Positions 18,409-27,503 are shown, counted from the first letter of the stretch. The stretch is DNA of 64,000 bases from Rhizobium sp. L43 (GCF_002531725.1 NZ_NWSQ01000029.1:1-64000); one strand, 5' to 3'. Notes: generated from the letters alone by a model not told the origin. Program-made: numbers and translations.

Positions 18409-19620
18409 TCACGCCGGCTGGCGCGCCTGCCGCCTGTTGCTTTCGAGATAGAGCAGCACGCCGATCGATGCGAGACCCGCGGCGGCGCCGACGAAGGCGG
18501 TTCCGGAATAATCGGTGATCGCGGTGCCGAAGGCGAAGAGCCCGGCGCTGATGCCGGTCCCGATGAAAGTGTTGAGCGAGAGCAGCGAGGTTCCGAGCCC
18601 CGGCCGGTCGGCAATCAGGTCCTGCAGATAGGTGATCGGCACGCTAAGGATCGCCGCGGCGCCACAGGCATTGAGGAGGAGCAGCGCATAGATATGCCAG
18701 GGCGCGGACGCAAATCCGAGCAGCAGCAGATAGGCGCAATAGATCAGTGCGCCGAAGGCGAGCACATGCACGGTGCGGAAGCGCCGTTGCGCCATGCCCC
18801 AGATCATCATGAACGGCATTTCGAGAAGGGCCGTCAGCCCGGCGATGAAGCCGACATCGACCACCCTTCCACCAGCCGCATGAGTGATGATCAGCGGCAG
18901 GAGCATGCTGTTCAGCCGCTGCAGCCCGAAGAGCAGCGCCATGACGATGACGCGCACCAGCACATAGGGCATGAAGATCCGTTTCAGCGACGCAAAGAAC
19001 CCGGGTTGATCGGCGGCCGGGGGGGCGGTGCCGTTTCCGGGCGCGAAGAAGAAATACAGGCAGAAACAGGTGAGGCTTGCGAAGGCCGCGATCCCATAGG
19101 CCGGCGTCATCGACGGCGAATTGACGAGATAGAGGCCGATCAGCCCGGGCGCCAGCGCCCATGAGCCGGAAAACAGCGCCCGCACCGTTGCCGTGACCGC
19201 CGCCGCCCGGCCGCGGTCTATCTGGTTGGTCCTGGCGCGCAGGCTGGCAAACAGCAGCGAATAGGTGGAATTGCTCATCGGCACCAGCAGAAGCGTGGAG
19301 AAAATGAACATGGCGGGGCTGTGGATGATCGCGATCGACCCGAAGCCGAGCATGCCGGCGACCGAAAGCCCCAGCACCAGCGGCCGCCGCTCTTTCAGCC
19401 TGTCCGACCAGATGCCGAGCGTCAGGCTCGTCGTGACGTTGACGATCGCGGAGAAGAAGATCAGCGCCGAATAGGTGCCATTGCCGAGGCCGAGTTCGTT
19501 GATCCCGATGATCGACTGATAGGGCGCGGTCGAGGCATAGGTGAAGGCGAGCGCGACGAGGGTCACGGCCGGAATGCGGATCCTGTTGTCGCCAAGGATC
19601 AATGAGAAAGTGGATGACAT
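18409..19620 (-). CDS. MFS transporter, sugar-efflux (SET)-like
   Basis: A 403-aa protein with 12 predicted membrane helices in two six-helix halves separated by a loop near residue 200 (FFAPGNGTAPPAADQPGF). Motif A is seen as GIWSDRLKERRPLVLGL. The overall look (SIIGINELGLGNGTYSALIFFSAIVN) recalls SetA-type sugar or glycoside exporters; the substrate is unknown. Monocistronic, ending 28 nt from the convergent regulator. Confidence 0.75.
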   Translation of the reverse strand: MSSTFSLILGDNRIRIPAVTLVALAFTYASTAPYQSIIGINELGLGNGTYSALIFFSAIVNVTTSLTLGIWSDRLKERRPLVLGLSVAGMLGFGSIAIIHSPAMFIFSTLLLVPMSNSTYSLLFASLRARTNQIDRGRAAAVTATVRALFSGSWALAPGLIGLYLVNSPSMTPAYGIAAFASLTCFCLYFFFAPGNGTAPPAADQPGFFASLKRIFMPYVLVRVIVMALLFGLQRLNSMLLPLIITHAAGGRVVDVGFIAGLTALLEMPFMMIWGMAQRRFRTVHVLAFGALIYCAYLLLLGFASAPWHIYALLLLNACGAAAILSVPITYLQDLIADRPGLGTSLLSLNTFIGTGISAGLFAFGTAITDYSGTAFVGAAAGLASIGVLLYLESNRRQARQPA

Positions 19621-19827
19621 AGGATGGTTCCTGATGCACCACTCTTAGCTGCATCGGACCCATCAGAGAAACGATAGTTTTCGATCGCTTCGGTCAATTT
19701 ATGTGATGTTTGGTCGGGCTCTGTGATCGGTGTCCGACGGCTCCCGCCGCCAACGCGTGGCCATAGCCGGTTGACTCTGCCAATCCTCCGCCCTTAGTGC
19801 TCGCCGGGGTTGATCAATTGGATGGGG

Positions 19828-20169
19828 ATGATGAAATTCCATTTTGTTGGCGCTGTTGCGCTTTCTTTCGCCGTTGCCGGTTGCAGTAGCGTTGCCCCTG
19901 ACGGGCGGCCGCTCATTCAACACTTCTTTCGGGATCTTGTGATGAGGGGATGTGGTTTCCAGATGACCTGGGAATCGGCGAGACAAGCCACAGATACCTT
20001 TAAGCCAGTTATACCGACTGACAGAGAACGCATGACTGACAGAGGCCTCATGAGGGCTGCGATTGCAATTTGCGGCAAGGCGAAACCCGAAAATAAGAGC
20101 AAAGCTATCGAAGTCCAGGTTGCTGACAGTGGCGGTACCTTGCGGAAAATCGTTGTCGAAAGAGAATAG
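19828..20169 (+). CDS. Small lipoprotein of unknown function
   Basis: 113 aa, with a short lipoprotein signal peptide ending in the lipobox FAVAGC, then the mature start CSSVAPDGRPLI. It has one more conserved-looking Cys pair (RGCGFQM, AICGKAK) that might form a disulfide. Adjacent ATGs at 19828 and 19831 are both possible starts, after a GATGGGG stretch. No recognisable domain and no operon partner; possible alpha-proteobacterial orphan. Confidence 0.6.
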   Translation: MMKFHFVGAVALSFAVAGCSSVAPDGRPLIQHFFRDLVMRGCGFQMTWESARQATDTFKPVIPTDRERMTDRGLMRAAIAICGKAKPENKSKAIEVQVADSGGTLRKIVVERE

Positions 20170-20184
20170 AAAAGCGCAGGCGCT

Positions 20185-20293
20185 CACCCCACCCTCCGTC
20201 TTCCTCGGGCTTGACCCGAGGACCCACGCTGGCATCCACCAGCAGCGGGCATGGGTCCTCGGCTCAAGGCCGAGGACGACGGAGGTTGGGGTG
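20185..20293. repeat. Dispersed repeat B, copy 1
   Basis: An imperfect ~109-nt inverted repeat: CACCCCACCCTCCGTC near the start and GACGGAGGTTGGGGTG at the end, with inner CCTCGGGCTTGACCCGAGG and CCTCGGCTCAAGGCCGAGG arms. Related copies lie at 49419-49527 and, half-length, 54380-54432. It lies between the lipoprotein and asparaginase genes. Confidence 0.75.
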
Positions 20294-20463
20294 ATGTTTT
20301 CGCCAAACTCGCCGCCGTCGCGTCGGCCACTCCATCAGCCGGGAACCTCCGCCATCCTGATGGCAATCGCCATCGCTTCCCCTCGCGCCACGTCAACCCC
20401 CGTTGGCTTTCGCCGCGTGACGCGTTATGCCTGCCCATCCCGCCAGCATCCGGATGAGAACTC

Positions 20464-21471
20464 ATGACCAATCCCGTCACCGTCGAAGTCACCCGTGGCC
20501 TGCTCGTCGAAAGTCGCCATCGCGGCGCGGTGGCTGTCGTCGATGGCGATGGCAAGCTTGTCTTCTCGCTCGGCGATATCGACGCCGCCGTCTTCCCGCG
20601 TTCGTCCTGCAAGGCGATGCAGGCGCTGCCGCTGGTCGAGAGCGGGGCGGCCGACGCCTATGGTTTCGGCGACAAGGAATTGGCGCTCGCCTGCGCCTCG
20701 CATAATGGCGAGGACGAGCATGTGGCGCTTGCCGCCTCCATGCTCGCACGTGCCGGCCGGAATGGCGAAACGCTGGAATGCGGCGCCCATTGGTCGATGA
20801 GCCAGAAGGTCCTGATCCATCAGGCCCGCACGCTCGAGGCGCCGACCGCGCTGCACAACAACTGCTCGGGAAAACATGCGGGCTTCATCTGCGCCTGCTG
20901 CCATCAGGATCTCGATCCGAATGGCTATGTCGGCTACCATCATCCGCTGCAGGTCGAAATCCGCGCGGCGATGGAAAGCCTGACCGGCGCCGTGCTCGGC
21001 GCCGCGAGCTGCGGCACCGACGGCTGCTCGATTCCGACCTACGCCGTGCCGCTCAGAAGCCTTGCCCACGGTTTTGCCAAAATGGCGACCGGAAGCGGCC
21101 TGGAGCCCTTGCGCGCCAAGGCATCCCGCCGGCTGATCGAGTCCTGCATGGCCGAGCCCTTCTATGTCGCCGGCACCGGTCGCGCCTGCACCACGCTGAT
21201 GCAGATCGCTCCCGGCCGCATCTTCGTCAAAACAGGCGCCGAGGGCGTCTTCTGCGCCGCGATCCCGGAGAAGGGCATCGCCATCGCGCTGAAATGCGAG
21301 GACGGCACGACCCGCGCCGCCGAAGTCATGGTGGCGGCAACACTCGCCCGTTTCTTCGAGACGGAGGGCGAGGTGCATGCCGCCCTGATGGCCCATGCCG
21401 CCACGTCGATGCGCAATTGGAACGGCATCCATGTCGGCGATATCAGGGTCACCTCCGCCCTGACCGCCTAA
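20464..21471 (+). CDS. L-asparaginase, rhizobial-type (class 3, ReAV/ReAIV-like)
   Basis: A 335-aa enzyme hydrolysing L-asparagine to aspartate and ammonia. It belongs to the COG4448 family, unrelated to E. coli AnsA/AnsB. Residues matching the R. etli ReAV site are all present, one position earlier: Ser47-x-x-Lys50 (RSSCKAMQ), Ser79 (ASHNGE), and the zinc-site residues Cys134 and Lys137 (NNCSGKHAGF) and Cys188 (SCGTDGC). In rhizobia these enzymes let asparagine serve as carbon and nitrogen source. No ans operon partners adjoin; downstream is the convergent DeoR gene. Confidence 0.9.
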   Translation: MTNPVTVEVTRGLLVESRHRGAVAVVDGDGKLVFSLGDIDAAVFPRSSCKAMQALPLVESGAADAYGFGDKELALACASHNGEDEHVALAASMLARAGRNGETLECGAHWSMSQKVLIHQARTLEAPTALHNNCSGKHAGFICACCHQDLDPNGYVGYHHPLQVEIRAAMESLTGAVLGAASCGTDGCSIPTYAVPLRSLAHGFAKMATGSGLEPLRAKASRRLIESCMAEPFYVAGTGRACTTLMQIAPGRIFVKTGAEGVFCAAIPEKGIAIALKCEDGTTRAAEVMVAATLARFFETEGEVHAALMAHAATSMRNWNGIHVGDIRVTSALTA

Positions 21472-21546
21472 GCGCGGTGCGCATATTTGCCGGCGACCTG
21501 AGCATGGTTCCCGGATGCCGCAAGGGCAGGGCAGCTCGCAGCGCCA

Positions 21547-22302
21547 TCAGGCTGTGGCGATCGTGCCGTTGAGATCGCGATAGGGTTTCAGCCGCTCGGC
21601 CGTCATCTCCATGGGCACGATCAGCCCCGCCACCTCGGAAACGCCGAGCACCGGGCAGGGCGAGACGAGGTCGAACTTCTCCTCCGTCAGCAGCACATGC
21701 GTTTCGGCCGCGCAGCGGGCGATATGGCGCTTGATTGCCGCCTCCTCGAAATCGCCGGTGGAAAGCCCGTGCACCGGATGGGCGGCGGTGACGCCGAGGA
21801 AGAACAGGTCGGGGCGGAGCTGCGAGATCGCCGCCATCGCCGCCGCGCCCGTCGCCACCATCGAATGTTTGTAGAGCCGCCCGCCGGCCAGGATCACTTC
21901 GGCTGTCGGATGGTGCTCCAGTTCGGCGGCAATCGTCGGGCTGTGGGTCGCAACCGTCAGCGGCATGTCGCGCGGCAAGTGCCTGGCGATCTCCGCCGTC
22001 GTCGTGCCGCCGTCGAGGAAGATCATCTGGCCCGGCCGGACCATCGCCGCCGCCGCTGCGCCGAGCCGCGCCTTGATCTGCGACGAAACGCTGCGCCGCG
22101 CGGAAAAATCCGGCAGATCGGGCGAAAGCGGCATCGCCCCGCCATGCACCCGTTTCAACAGACCCTCGGCCGCCATTTCCCGGAGGTCCCGCCTGATCGT
22201 GTCTTCCGAAAGCGAAAAATCCTCGGCGACGCGCTTGGCGACCACCTGGCCGTCACGGCGCAGGATATCGAGGATCAGGGCCTTGCGTTGCGTCGTCAGC
22301 AT
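21547..22302 (-). CDS. DeoR/GlpR-family transcriptional regulator
   Basis: A 251-aa regulator with the DeoR N-terminal winged helix (TTQRKALILDILRRDGQVVAKRVAEDFSLSEDTIRRDL) and the sugar-phosphate-sensing C-terminal domain (MIFLDGGTTTAEIARHLP; VILAGGRLYKHSMVATG). The start at 22302 follows GGAGAGAC; an in-frame start further upstream lacks a ribosome-binding site. Divergent from the DUF4406 gene. The shared 142-nt region contains TTGCACGA and ATCGTGCA elements in opposite orientation that could be its operator. Confidence 0.85.
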   Translation of the reverse strand: MLTTQRKALILDILRRDGQVVAKRVAEDFSLSEDTIRRDLREMAAEGLLKRVHGGAMPLSPDLPDFSARRSVSSQIKARLGAAAAAMVRPGQMIFLDGGTTTAEIARHLPRDMPLTVATHSPTIAAELEHHPTAEVILAGGRLYKHSMVATGAAAMAAISQLRPDLFFLGVTAAHPVHGLSTGDFEEAAIKRHIARCAAETHVLLTEEKFDLVSPCPVLGVSEVAGLIVPMEMTAERLKPYRDLNGTIATA

Positions 22303-22444
22303 CGTCTCTCCGCACGAAAATGAACGATATGGCATGATATTGCACGAAGTGACTCGACATTCAAGAAATATCGTGCATTTTCACGCTATCCCGTGCATGA
22401 GGCCGGGAGAGTGCTCACGCATAAGCGGAGCGAAGGAGTGGATC

Positions 22445-22801
22445 ATGTTGATTTTGATTGCCGGCCCTTACAGGTCGGGAACGGGCGACGACCCGGAAAA
22501 GATGGCCGCCAACCTGAAGCGGCTGGAGGCGCCGTCGCACCGGCTGTTTGCGGCCGGCCACGTGCCGATGATCGGCGAATGGGTGGCCCTGCCGATCTGG
22601 CACGCTGCCGGTGGCCGGTCGGTCGGCGATGCGCTCTACGAAGAAATCTTCCACCCGGTCGCCGGCCGGCTGCTGCAACTCTGCGAAGGCGTGCTGCGCC
22701 TGCCCGGCGATTCCAAGGGGGCGGATAATGACGTCCGCATCGCCCGGGAACGCGGCATCCCGGTCTGGCATCGGTTGGAAGACGTGCCGGGCTGCGGGTG
22801 A
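22445..22801 (+). CDS. DUF4406 / nucleoside deoxyribosyltransferase-like protein
   Basis: A 118-aa small Rossmann-like protein beginning LILIAGPYRSGTGDD, as DUF4406 proteins do; these are related to nucleoside 2-deoxyribosyltransferases. PSHRLFAAGHVPMIGEW and VLRLPGDSKGADNDVRIARERGIPVW complete the fold, the latter resembling the catalytic DSxGA..ExxxA pattern. Divergent from a DeoR-type regulator, which may control it. A role in nucleotide or ADP-ribose metabolism is possible, not shown. Confidence 0.7.
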   Translation: MLILIAGPYRSGTGDDPEKMAANLKRLEAPSHRLFAAGHVPMIGEWVALPIWHAAGGRSVGDALYEEIFHPVAGRLLQLCEGVLRLPGDSKGADNDVRIARERGIPVWHRLEDVPGCG

Positions 22802-22888
22802 GGGTGCGTGTTTTTCTCTCCGGAGGGAGAAGGGGACCTATCGTATCCGGCTGCGTTGGCTGACAAGGCGAGTTGAAGTGCAAGATCT

Positions 22889-23026
22889 GCCCCTCACCCT
22901 AACCCTCTCCCCGTAAAACGGGGCGAGGGGACGTGCCTTGCGAGAGGTGAGTGAGGAACCGAGAGGTTGCGGCTATCCCCTTCGCCCCGCGAGCGGGGAG
23001 AAGGTGGCGGCAGCCGGATGAGGGGC
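22889..23026. repeat. Dispersed repeat A, copy 2
   Basis: GCCCCTCACCC at one end and GGATGAGGGGC at the other, with CTCTCCCCG, CCTTCGCCCCGCGAGCGGGG and GAGAAGGTGGCGG inside, in the same order as the other A copies. It fills most of the 360-nt gap between the DUF4406 and GST genes, which holds no other feature. Confidence 0.8.
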
Positions 23027-23161
23027 GCGGCGCGGCACACCGATCACGCCCTCGCGCCTGACGCACCTACGCTTGTCCCGATGGAAGATCAAAACTCCAT
23101 CCCCCAGTTCCGGCGCACCGACCGCCGCGCTATAACCCTTGCCGAAAGGGAGTCGACAATC

Positions 23162-23782
23162 ATGCTGACACTATATTACGCGCCGGGAACCTGCGCGCTC
23201 GCAAGCCTTATTGCCCTGGAAGAATCCGGCCTGGCCTTCGAAACCAGGAAGATCAGCCTCCGCGATGGCGAGCAGCGCCTGCCGGACTATCTGAAGATCA
23301 ACCCGAAGGGCCGTGTGCCGGCGCTGGTCACCGACCGCGGCGTGCTGACGGAAACGCCGGCGATCCTCGGCTTCATCGCGGCAAGCGCCCCGGCCACCAA
23401 ACTCGCGCCGCTGGGCGATGCCTTCGAAATGGCGCGGCTGCAGGCCTTCAACAGCTATATCTGCTCGACCGCGCATGTGAACCATGCCCATCGCCCGCGC
23501 GGCTCGCGCTGGGCCGACGATCCGGCCGCCATCGAGGCGATGAAGGCCAAGGTGCCTGAGAATATGGCCGATTGCTTCACGCTGATCGAGCAAACGATGT
23601 TCGAAGGCCCCTGGGTGATGGGCGAAGCCTATTCGCTCGCCGACCCCTATCTCTTCGTCATGACCGACTGGCTGCCGTCCGACGGCGTCGATCCCACCCG
23701 CTTCGAAAAGGCGAGCGACCATCACGCCCGCATGCTGCAGCGCCCTGCCGTCCAGCGGGCACTGGCCTATGATCGGGGCTGA
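23162..23782 (+). CDS. Glutathione S-transferase
   Basis: A 206-aa GST. The N-terminal thioredoxin-like domain starts LTLYYAPGTCALASLIALEES (Ser/Cys active-site region of beta-class GSTs) and has the cis-Pro GRVPALVTDRGVLTETPAIL glutathione-binding segment. The C-terminal helical domain includes GEAYSLADPYLFVMTDW with the N-capping box. It likely conjugates or reduces glutathione adducts in the cytosol. Its last 16 nt overlap the convergent MmcQ/YjbR gene. Confidence 0.88.
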   Translation: MLTLYYAPGTCALASLIALEESGLAFETRKISLRDGEQRLPDYLKINPKGRVPALVTDRGVLTETPAILGFIAASAPATKLAPLGDAFEMARLQAFNSYICSTAHVNHAHRPRGSRWADDPAAIEAMKAKVPENMADCFTLIEQTMFEGPWVMGEAYSLADPYLFVMTDWLPSDGVDPTRFEKASDHHARMLQRPAVQRALAYDRG

Positions 23783-24126
23783 TAGCGGGTGGCCAGCTTC
23801 TTCGGCGCCCGGAACAGCCAGGCGCCGATCAGCCGCAGCCGCAATTCCTCGTCGCCGATCACGGCGGCGCGCACCGGCAGATGCGGCCAGCCGACATAAT
23901 GGTCGGTCTGGAAGTAGATGTCGGGCGCCATCTCCAGCAGGTGATCCTTGTCGTCGAGCGAAATCGAGATCACGATCGTTTCGGCGTTCTTCACCGCCAC
24001 AAAACTCTTGCCGCCGACCTTCAGCGCCGGATTGCCGTAGGAGGTGCTCTCCTCGACATCGAGCAGGCCGGCTTCCGCCGCCAGCCGCTTCAGGCGCTCG
24101 AAGATCGCATCGACATTGTCGGCCAT
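23767..24126 (-). CDS. MmcQ/YjbR-family protein
   Basis: A 119-aa protein of the YjbR/MmcQ double-wing fold: ESTSYGNPALKVGGKSFVAV near the start and YFQTDHYVGWPHLPVRAAVIGDEELRLRLIGAWL later are the family hallmarks. Some relatives are described as DNA-binding, but the role is not settled. The ATG at 24126 gives a family-typical length, and a longer upstream extension was rejected. It overlaps the GST gene tail-to-tail. Confidence 0.8.
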   Translation of the reverse strand: MADNVDAIFERLKRLAAEAGLLDVEESTSYGNPALKVGGKSFVAVKNAETIVISISLDDKDHLLEMAPDIYFQTDHYVGWPHLPVRAAVIGDEELRLRLIGAWLFRAPKKLATRYQPRS

Positions 24127-24163
24127 GTCAGCCCTTTCCGTCAGGGCGAAACCTAGCACATCT

Positions 24164-24358
24164 TCACGCGCATTTCGCCAGCGTCGGCTTGGCCTCCGTG
24201 GCAGGGCTGGCCGGCATCCCGAGCGGCAGATCGGCGATCTCCCGCATCGACATGCGCTCGACCTCGGGATGCCGAAGCGGGTCGTCCTTCCAGGTCGGGG
24301 CAATTTCTGTGCTGCCAAGGTGAAGGGCAGGTCTCAAGAAAAACTTCAGCAACGACAT
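24164..24358 (-). CDS. Small hypothetical protein, divergent from LysR gene
   Basis: A 64-aa frame with a GAGGC ribosome-binding site about 8 nt before the ATG. The sequence (MSLLKFFLRPALHLGSTEIAP... MREIADLPLG) has an amphipathic N-terminus and no known domain. Placement opposite a LysR-type gene, the usual position for a target, favours it being real. No function is assigned. Confidence 0.45.
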   Translation of the reverse strand: MSLLKFFLRPALHLGSTEIAPTWKDDPLRHPEVERMSMREIADLPLGMPASPATEAKPTLAKCA

Positions 24359-24453
24359 GGCATGCCTCGCTTTCAGCGGTGAGGGATCACAACCGCATGC
24401 TGCAATGTCGCCTCTGTCAGGCGGATTTTCAATTGAGATTAATGCGGCGCTGC

Positions 24454-24468
24454 TATAGAAAAACTATA
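24454..24468. promoter_or_regulatory. Palindrome abutting the LysR start codon
   Basis: TATAG-AAAAA-CTATA, a perfect 5-5-5 inverted repeat of T-N11-A type, whose last base is the A of the LysR ATG. It fits an autoregulatory LysR box. No Shine-Dalgarno is visible before this ATG. Confidence 0.45.
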
Positions 24469-25364
24469 TGAAGAACTTGAACATGGTGCATCTCAACGGC
24501 CTGCGGGCGCTCGAAGCCGTCGGTCGTCTCGGCTCGCTTCAAGCCGCCGCCGATGAGCTCGGCGTCTCGGTCGGCGCCGTCAGCCAGCAGGTTATCAAGG
24601 CCGAAGCCCAGCTCGGCCAGGTGATCTTCGAGCGCACCGCAAAGGGCATGATCGCCACCGAAGCCGGCCGGCCGGTGCTCTTGGCGCTCGACGAGGGGTT
24701 CGCCCGGCTTTCGGCGGCGGTATCGATCGCAAGCCGCAAGGACGATACGATCCTGACCATCTCGGTGGCGCCGGTCTTCGCCGCCCGCTGGCTGGTCTGC
24801 CGGCTCGATCGCTTCGCCGAGCGTCATCCCGACATCAAGCTGCGGCTGGATGCAACGACCAATCTCGTCAGTCCGGCGCTTTGCGATGTCGATATCGGCA
24901 TCCGCGTCGGCACCGGTAAATGGCCTGACGTGAAGGCCGAATTGCTGCTGGAACAGGAGGTCTTTCCCGTCTGTTCGCCTGAGATGGCGGCGAAATTGAA
25001 AGAGCCCGCCGATATTCTCACCCTGCCTGCCATCATCGATGGCCATGCCATGTTCACCTGGGAGGTCTGGATGCGCGCGGCCGGACTGTCAGGCGCGACG
25101 CTTTCAACGCGCCACGTCTTCAACGATGCCTCGCTCTGCCTCGATGCGGCGATCGCCGGCCAGGGCGTCATGCTTGCCTGGCAGACCCTTTCCGGCTTTG
25201 CGCTCGCCGAAGGCCGGCTGGTCGCCCCCTTCGGCATTCGCGCCCGAACCGGCTTCGGCCACTACTTCGTCACCGCCGAAGGCATTCGAGAACCGAAGAA
25301 AGTTAGGGATTTCAAGGCCTGGATCCGCGAGGAAATGGCCGGCACCGTCGCGCTTTTCCGGTGA
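24468..25364 (+). CDS. LysR-type regulator, GcvA-like
   Basis: A 298-aa protein with an N-terminal HTH (LNGLRALEAVGRLGSLQAAADELGVSVGAVSQQVIKAEAQLG) followed by a periplasmic-binding-fold effector domain (VAPVFAARWLVCRLDRFAERHPDIKLRL). The GAVSQQV recognition helix and ARWLVPRL-type segment are typical of the GcvA subgroup. Adjacent candidates for control are the divergent small ORF and the GST at 25367 just downstream on the other strand. Confidence 0.88.
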   Translation: MKNLNMVHLNGLRALEAVGRLGSLQAAADELGVSVGAVSQQVIKAEAQLGQVIFERTAKGMIATEAGRPVLLALDEGFARLSAAVSIASRKDDTILTISVAPVFAARWLVCRLDRFAERHPDIKLRLDATTNLVSPALCDVDIGIRVGTGKWPDVKAELLLEQEVFPVCSPEMAAKLKEPADILTLPAIIDGHAMFTWEVWMRAAGLSGATLSTRHVFNDASLCLDAAIAGQGVMLAWQTLSGFALAEGRLVAPFGIRARTGFGHYFVTAEGIREPKKVRDFKAWIREEMAGTVALFR

Positions 25365-25366
25365 TT

Positions 25367-26032
25367 TCAGACCTCGATCGGCTCCTTGCTGCGCGTCGCC
25401 TGCATCGCTTTGTAGGCCGGACGGGACTGGCAGCGCTCGATCCAGGCCTTGACATGGGGATGCGCATCGAACAGCGCCTCTTCGCTCTGGGCGTAGCGCA
25501 GCACCTCGGCGAGGTTGAGATCGGCAACGGTGAAGCGGTCGCCGACGATCCATTGCCGGCCGGCCAGATGGCCTTCGAGAACCGCCAGCGGCCGGCGCAG
25601 CGACCGGCAGGCAACGGCGATCGTCTCCTGGCCGCCGTCGCTGTTTTCCAGCCCGTTGTCATAGGTCAGCACGATCTTCACCGTCTGCGGCTCGATCGCC
25701 GCCGCCGCCCAGACCGTCCACATCGTCAGTAATCCGTCTTCTTCGACGGTTTGGCCGGAAAGCGGCCCGCCATGTCTACGCGCGAGGTAAAGATTGATCG
25801 CCAGGGACTCGTGCATGACGAGGTCGCCATCCCGAATGCTGGGGATTTGCGCCATCGGGTTGACGGCGATGAATTCAGGCGAGTGCGTGTTGAGCGGCGC
25901 CTCGGGCGCCAGCGGATCTGCGAGCCGCCTGGCCTGCAGCACCGGCACCGATTGAAATTCGAGCCCAAGCTCCTCCGCCATCCAGTAGACGCGTGAGGCG
26001 CGCGATCGATAGACCCCGTAGATTGTCAGCAT
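25367..26032 (-). CDS. Glutathione S-transferase
   Basis: A 221-aa GST. MLTIYGVYRSRASRVYWMAEELGLEFQSVPV is the thioredoxin-fold start; NPMAQIPSIRDGDLVMHESLAINLYLARR includes the cis-Pro and the ES glutathione-binding pair. The C-terminal domain shows IVGDRFTVADLNLAEVLRYA (N-capping motif). The start at 26032 was chosen for family fit. Its stop codon lies 2 nt from the LysR stop, so the genes converge. Confidence 0.88.
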   Translation of the reverse strand: MLTIYGVYRSRASRVYWMAEELGLEFQSVPVLQARRLADPLAPEAPLNTHSPEFIAVNPMAQIPSIRDGDLVMHESLAINLYLARRHGGPLSGQTVEEDGLLTMWTVWAAAAIEPQTVKIVLTYDNGLENSDGGQETIAVACRSLRRPLAVLEGHLAGRQWIVGDRFTVADLNLAEVLRYAQSEEALFDAHPHVKAWIERCQSRPAYKAMQATRSKEPIEV

Positions 26033-26157
26033 GAACGTTTCCCCGCGATGTTGTGCGAGGGAGGGTAAATGCCGGATCGGCCTCGGAAAAGTCCGTGGCG
26101 CTGATGGGACGATGAAAGCTTTTGATAGCAAGCAATTCCAGCAAACGCGGACGCCCT

Positions 26158-26730
26158 CTAGGCATCTCTGGGCAGCACAGAGCGAACCCTTGCGATGAAG
26201 ACATGGAAGTCCTGCATGAACGTGCGAAGGAACTTGGCGGTGGCCTCGTTCGTGACCTCGCCGTCATCGGTGATCAGCCCCGGTGTGAACTGGATATAGG
26301 CTTCCGGGGCATTCATTTGGGGAGAGTTGCAGAAACTCAGCACGCTGCGCAAATTCTGCTGGGCGACGGCGGTGCCGATCGCGCCCGGCGACGTGCCGAT
26401 CACCGCGGACGGCTTGCGTGTGAACGAGTTGGTGCCATAGGGGCGGCTCGCCCAGTCGATGGCGTTTTTCAGCCCGCCGGGAATGGATCTGTTGTATTCG
26501 GGCGTGACGAACAGCACGGCGTCGACGGCCGCGATTGCCGCCTTGAATGCCTTGCCGGCCGGCGGGTAGTCGGCATCATAGTCGTAGCTGTAGAGCGGCA
26601 GGTCCTTGAAGGAGATCTCCGACATGTCAAGTTCCGGCGGGGCGAACCGCACCAGCGCCTTGGCAAGCTTGCGATTGATCGAGCCCTTGGCGAGGCTGCC
26701 GATGAGATAACCGACTTTATGCGTGGTCAT
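26158..26730 (-). CDS. NADPH-dependent FMN reductase
   Basis: A 190-aa flavodoxin-fold reductase. GYLIGSLAKGSINRKLAKAL binds the FMN phosphate, VLFVTPEYNRSIPGGLKNAIDW is the diagnostic PEYN segment of the ChrR/YieF/ArsH family, and GTSPGAIGTAVAQQNLRSVL contacts the flavin. These soluble enzymes reduce quinones, chromate or azo compounds with NAD(P)H. It lies 34 nt after the nitroreductase stop on the same strand, so the two oxidoreductases may be co-expressed. Confidence 0.88.
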   Translation of the reverse strand: MTTHKVGYLIGSLAKGSINRKLAKALVRFAPPELDMSEISFKDLPLYSYDYDADYPPAGKAFKAAIAAVDAVLFVTPEYNRSIPGGLKNAIDWASRPYGTNSFTRKPSAVIGTSPGAIGTAVAQQNLRSVLSFCNSPQMNAPEAYIQFTPGLITDDGEVTNEATAKFLRTFMQDFHVFIARVRSVLPRDA

Positions 26731-26764
26731 GGCCTTCTCCCTCTTGTCCTTTGATCGCGCGTCA

Positions 26765-27430
26765 CTATTCACCGAGGAACGTCACCGTCTCGGTAAGCGG
26801 GGCACGGCCGGTCCGGGCGTAACTGACCGTCGGGTCCTCGTAGCCGATCGACATGCCGCAGAAGAGGATGAGCCCGTCCGGGGGTGACAGGGCCTCCGCC
26901 ACCGTCTCGCGAACCTGCGACCACGCCATTTGCGGGCAGCTGTGCAGTCCTTCGGCGCGCAGCAGCAGCATGACGGTCTGCAGATACATGCCGACGTCGG
27001 CCCATTGGGGCAGGCCGAGCTCGCGGTCGATGTAGCAGAACAGGGCGGCGGGTGCGCCGAAGCAGTTCCAGTTGGCGATGGCCGCCCGCTGGCGCGCCTC
27101 CCAGTCCTCGCGGGCAATGCCGAGCGCGCTGTAGCGCTCCTTGCCGAAGGCGGATCGGCGTTCCCCATAGGGGGGCTTCAGCGCGGACGGGTACATCTCG
27201 TACTGCCGCTTGTCCCAGGCGTCGCCGTGGGCCACACGCTCGACGGCTGACGTCTTGAGTTCGGCCAGCGGTGCGCCGGTCATCACGTAGGTGTTCCAGG
27301 GCTGGATGTTCGATCCCGACGGCGACCAGGCGGCGGCCGACAGCACACGCTCCAACACCTCCCGCGCCACCGGCTTGTCTTTGAACCCGCGCACCGACCG
27401 TCGACTTCTGACTGCCTCATATACATCCAT
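26765..27430 (-). CDS. Nitroreductase
   Basis: A 221-aa FMN-dependent nitroreductase. The family start DVYEAVRSRRSVRGFKDKPV with the FMN-binding RSRRSVR, and SPSGSNIQPWNTYVMTG, are clear; the C-terminal part has GLHSCPQMAW and the GMSIGYEDP motif. Likely forms a homodimer reducing nitroaromatics or enones. It is upstream of the FMN reductase and downstream of the MBL-fold gene (73-nt gap) on the minus strand, suggesting a small redox or detoxification operon. Confidence 0.9.
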   Translation of the reverse strand: MDVYEAVRSRRSVRGFKDKPVAREVLERVLSAAAWSPSGSNIQPWNTYVMTGAPLAELKTSAVERVAHGDAWDKRQYEMYPSALKPPYGERRSAFGKERYSALGIAREDWEARQRAAIANWNCFGAPAALFCYIDRELGLPQWADVGMYLQTVMLLLRAEGLHSCPQMAWSQVRETVAEALSPPDGLILFCGMSIGYEDPTVSYARTGRAPLTETVTFLGE

Positions 27431-27503
27431 GATCGCCTCCTTGCCGGCCTTCGTTTGTTCAAACACCCTGCGGTCGTCCAGTTCGGCCCCGACCGACAAG
27501 CGG

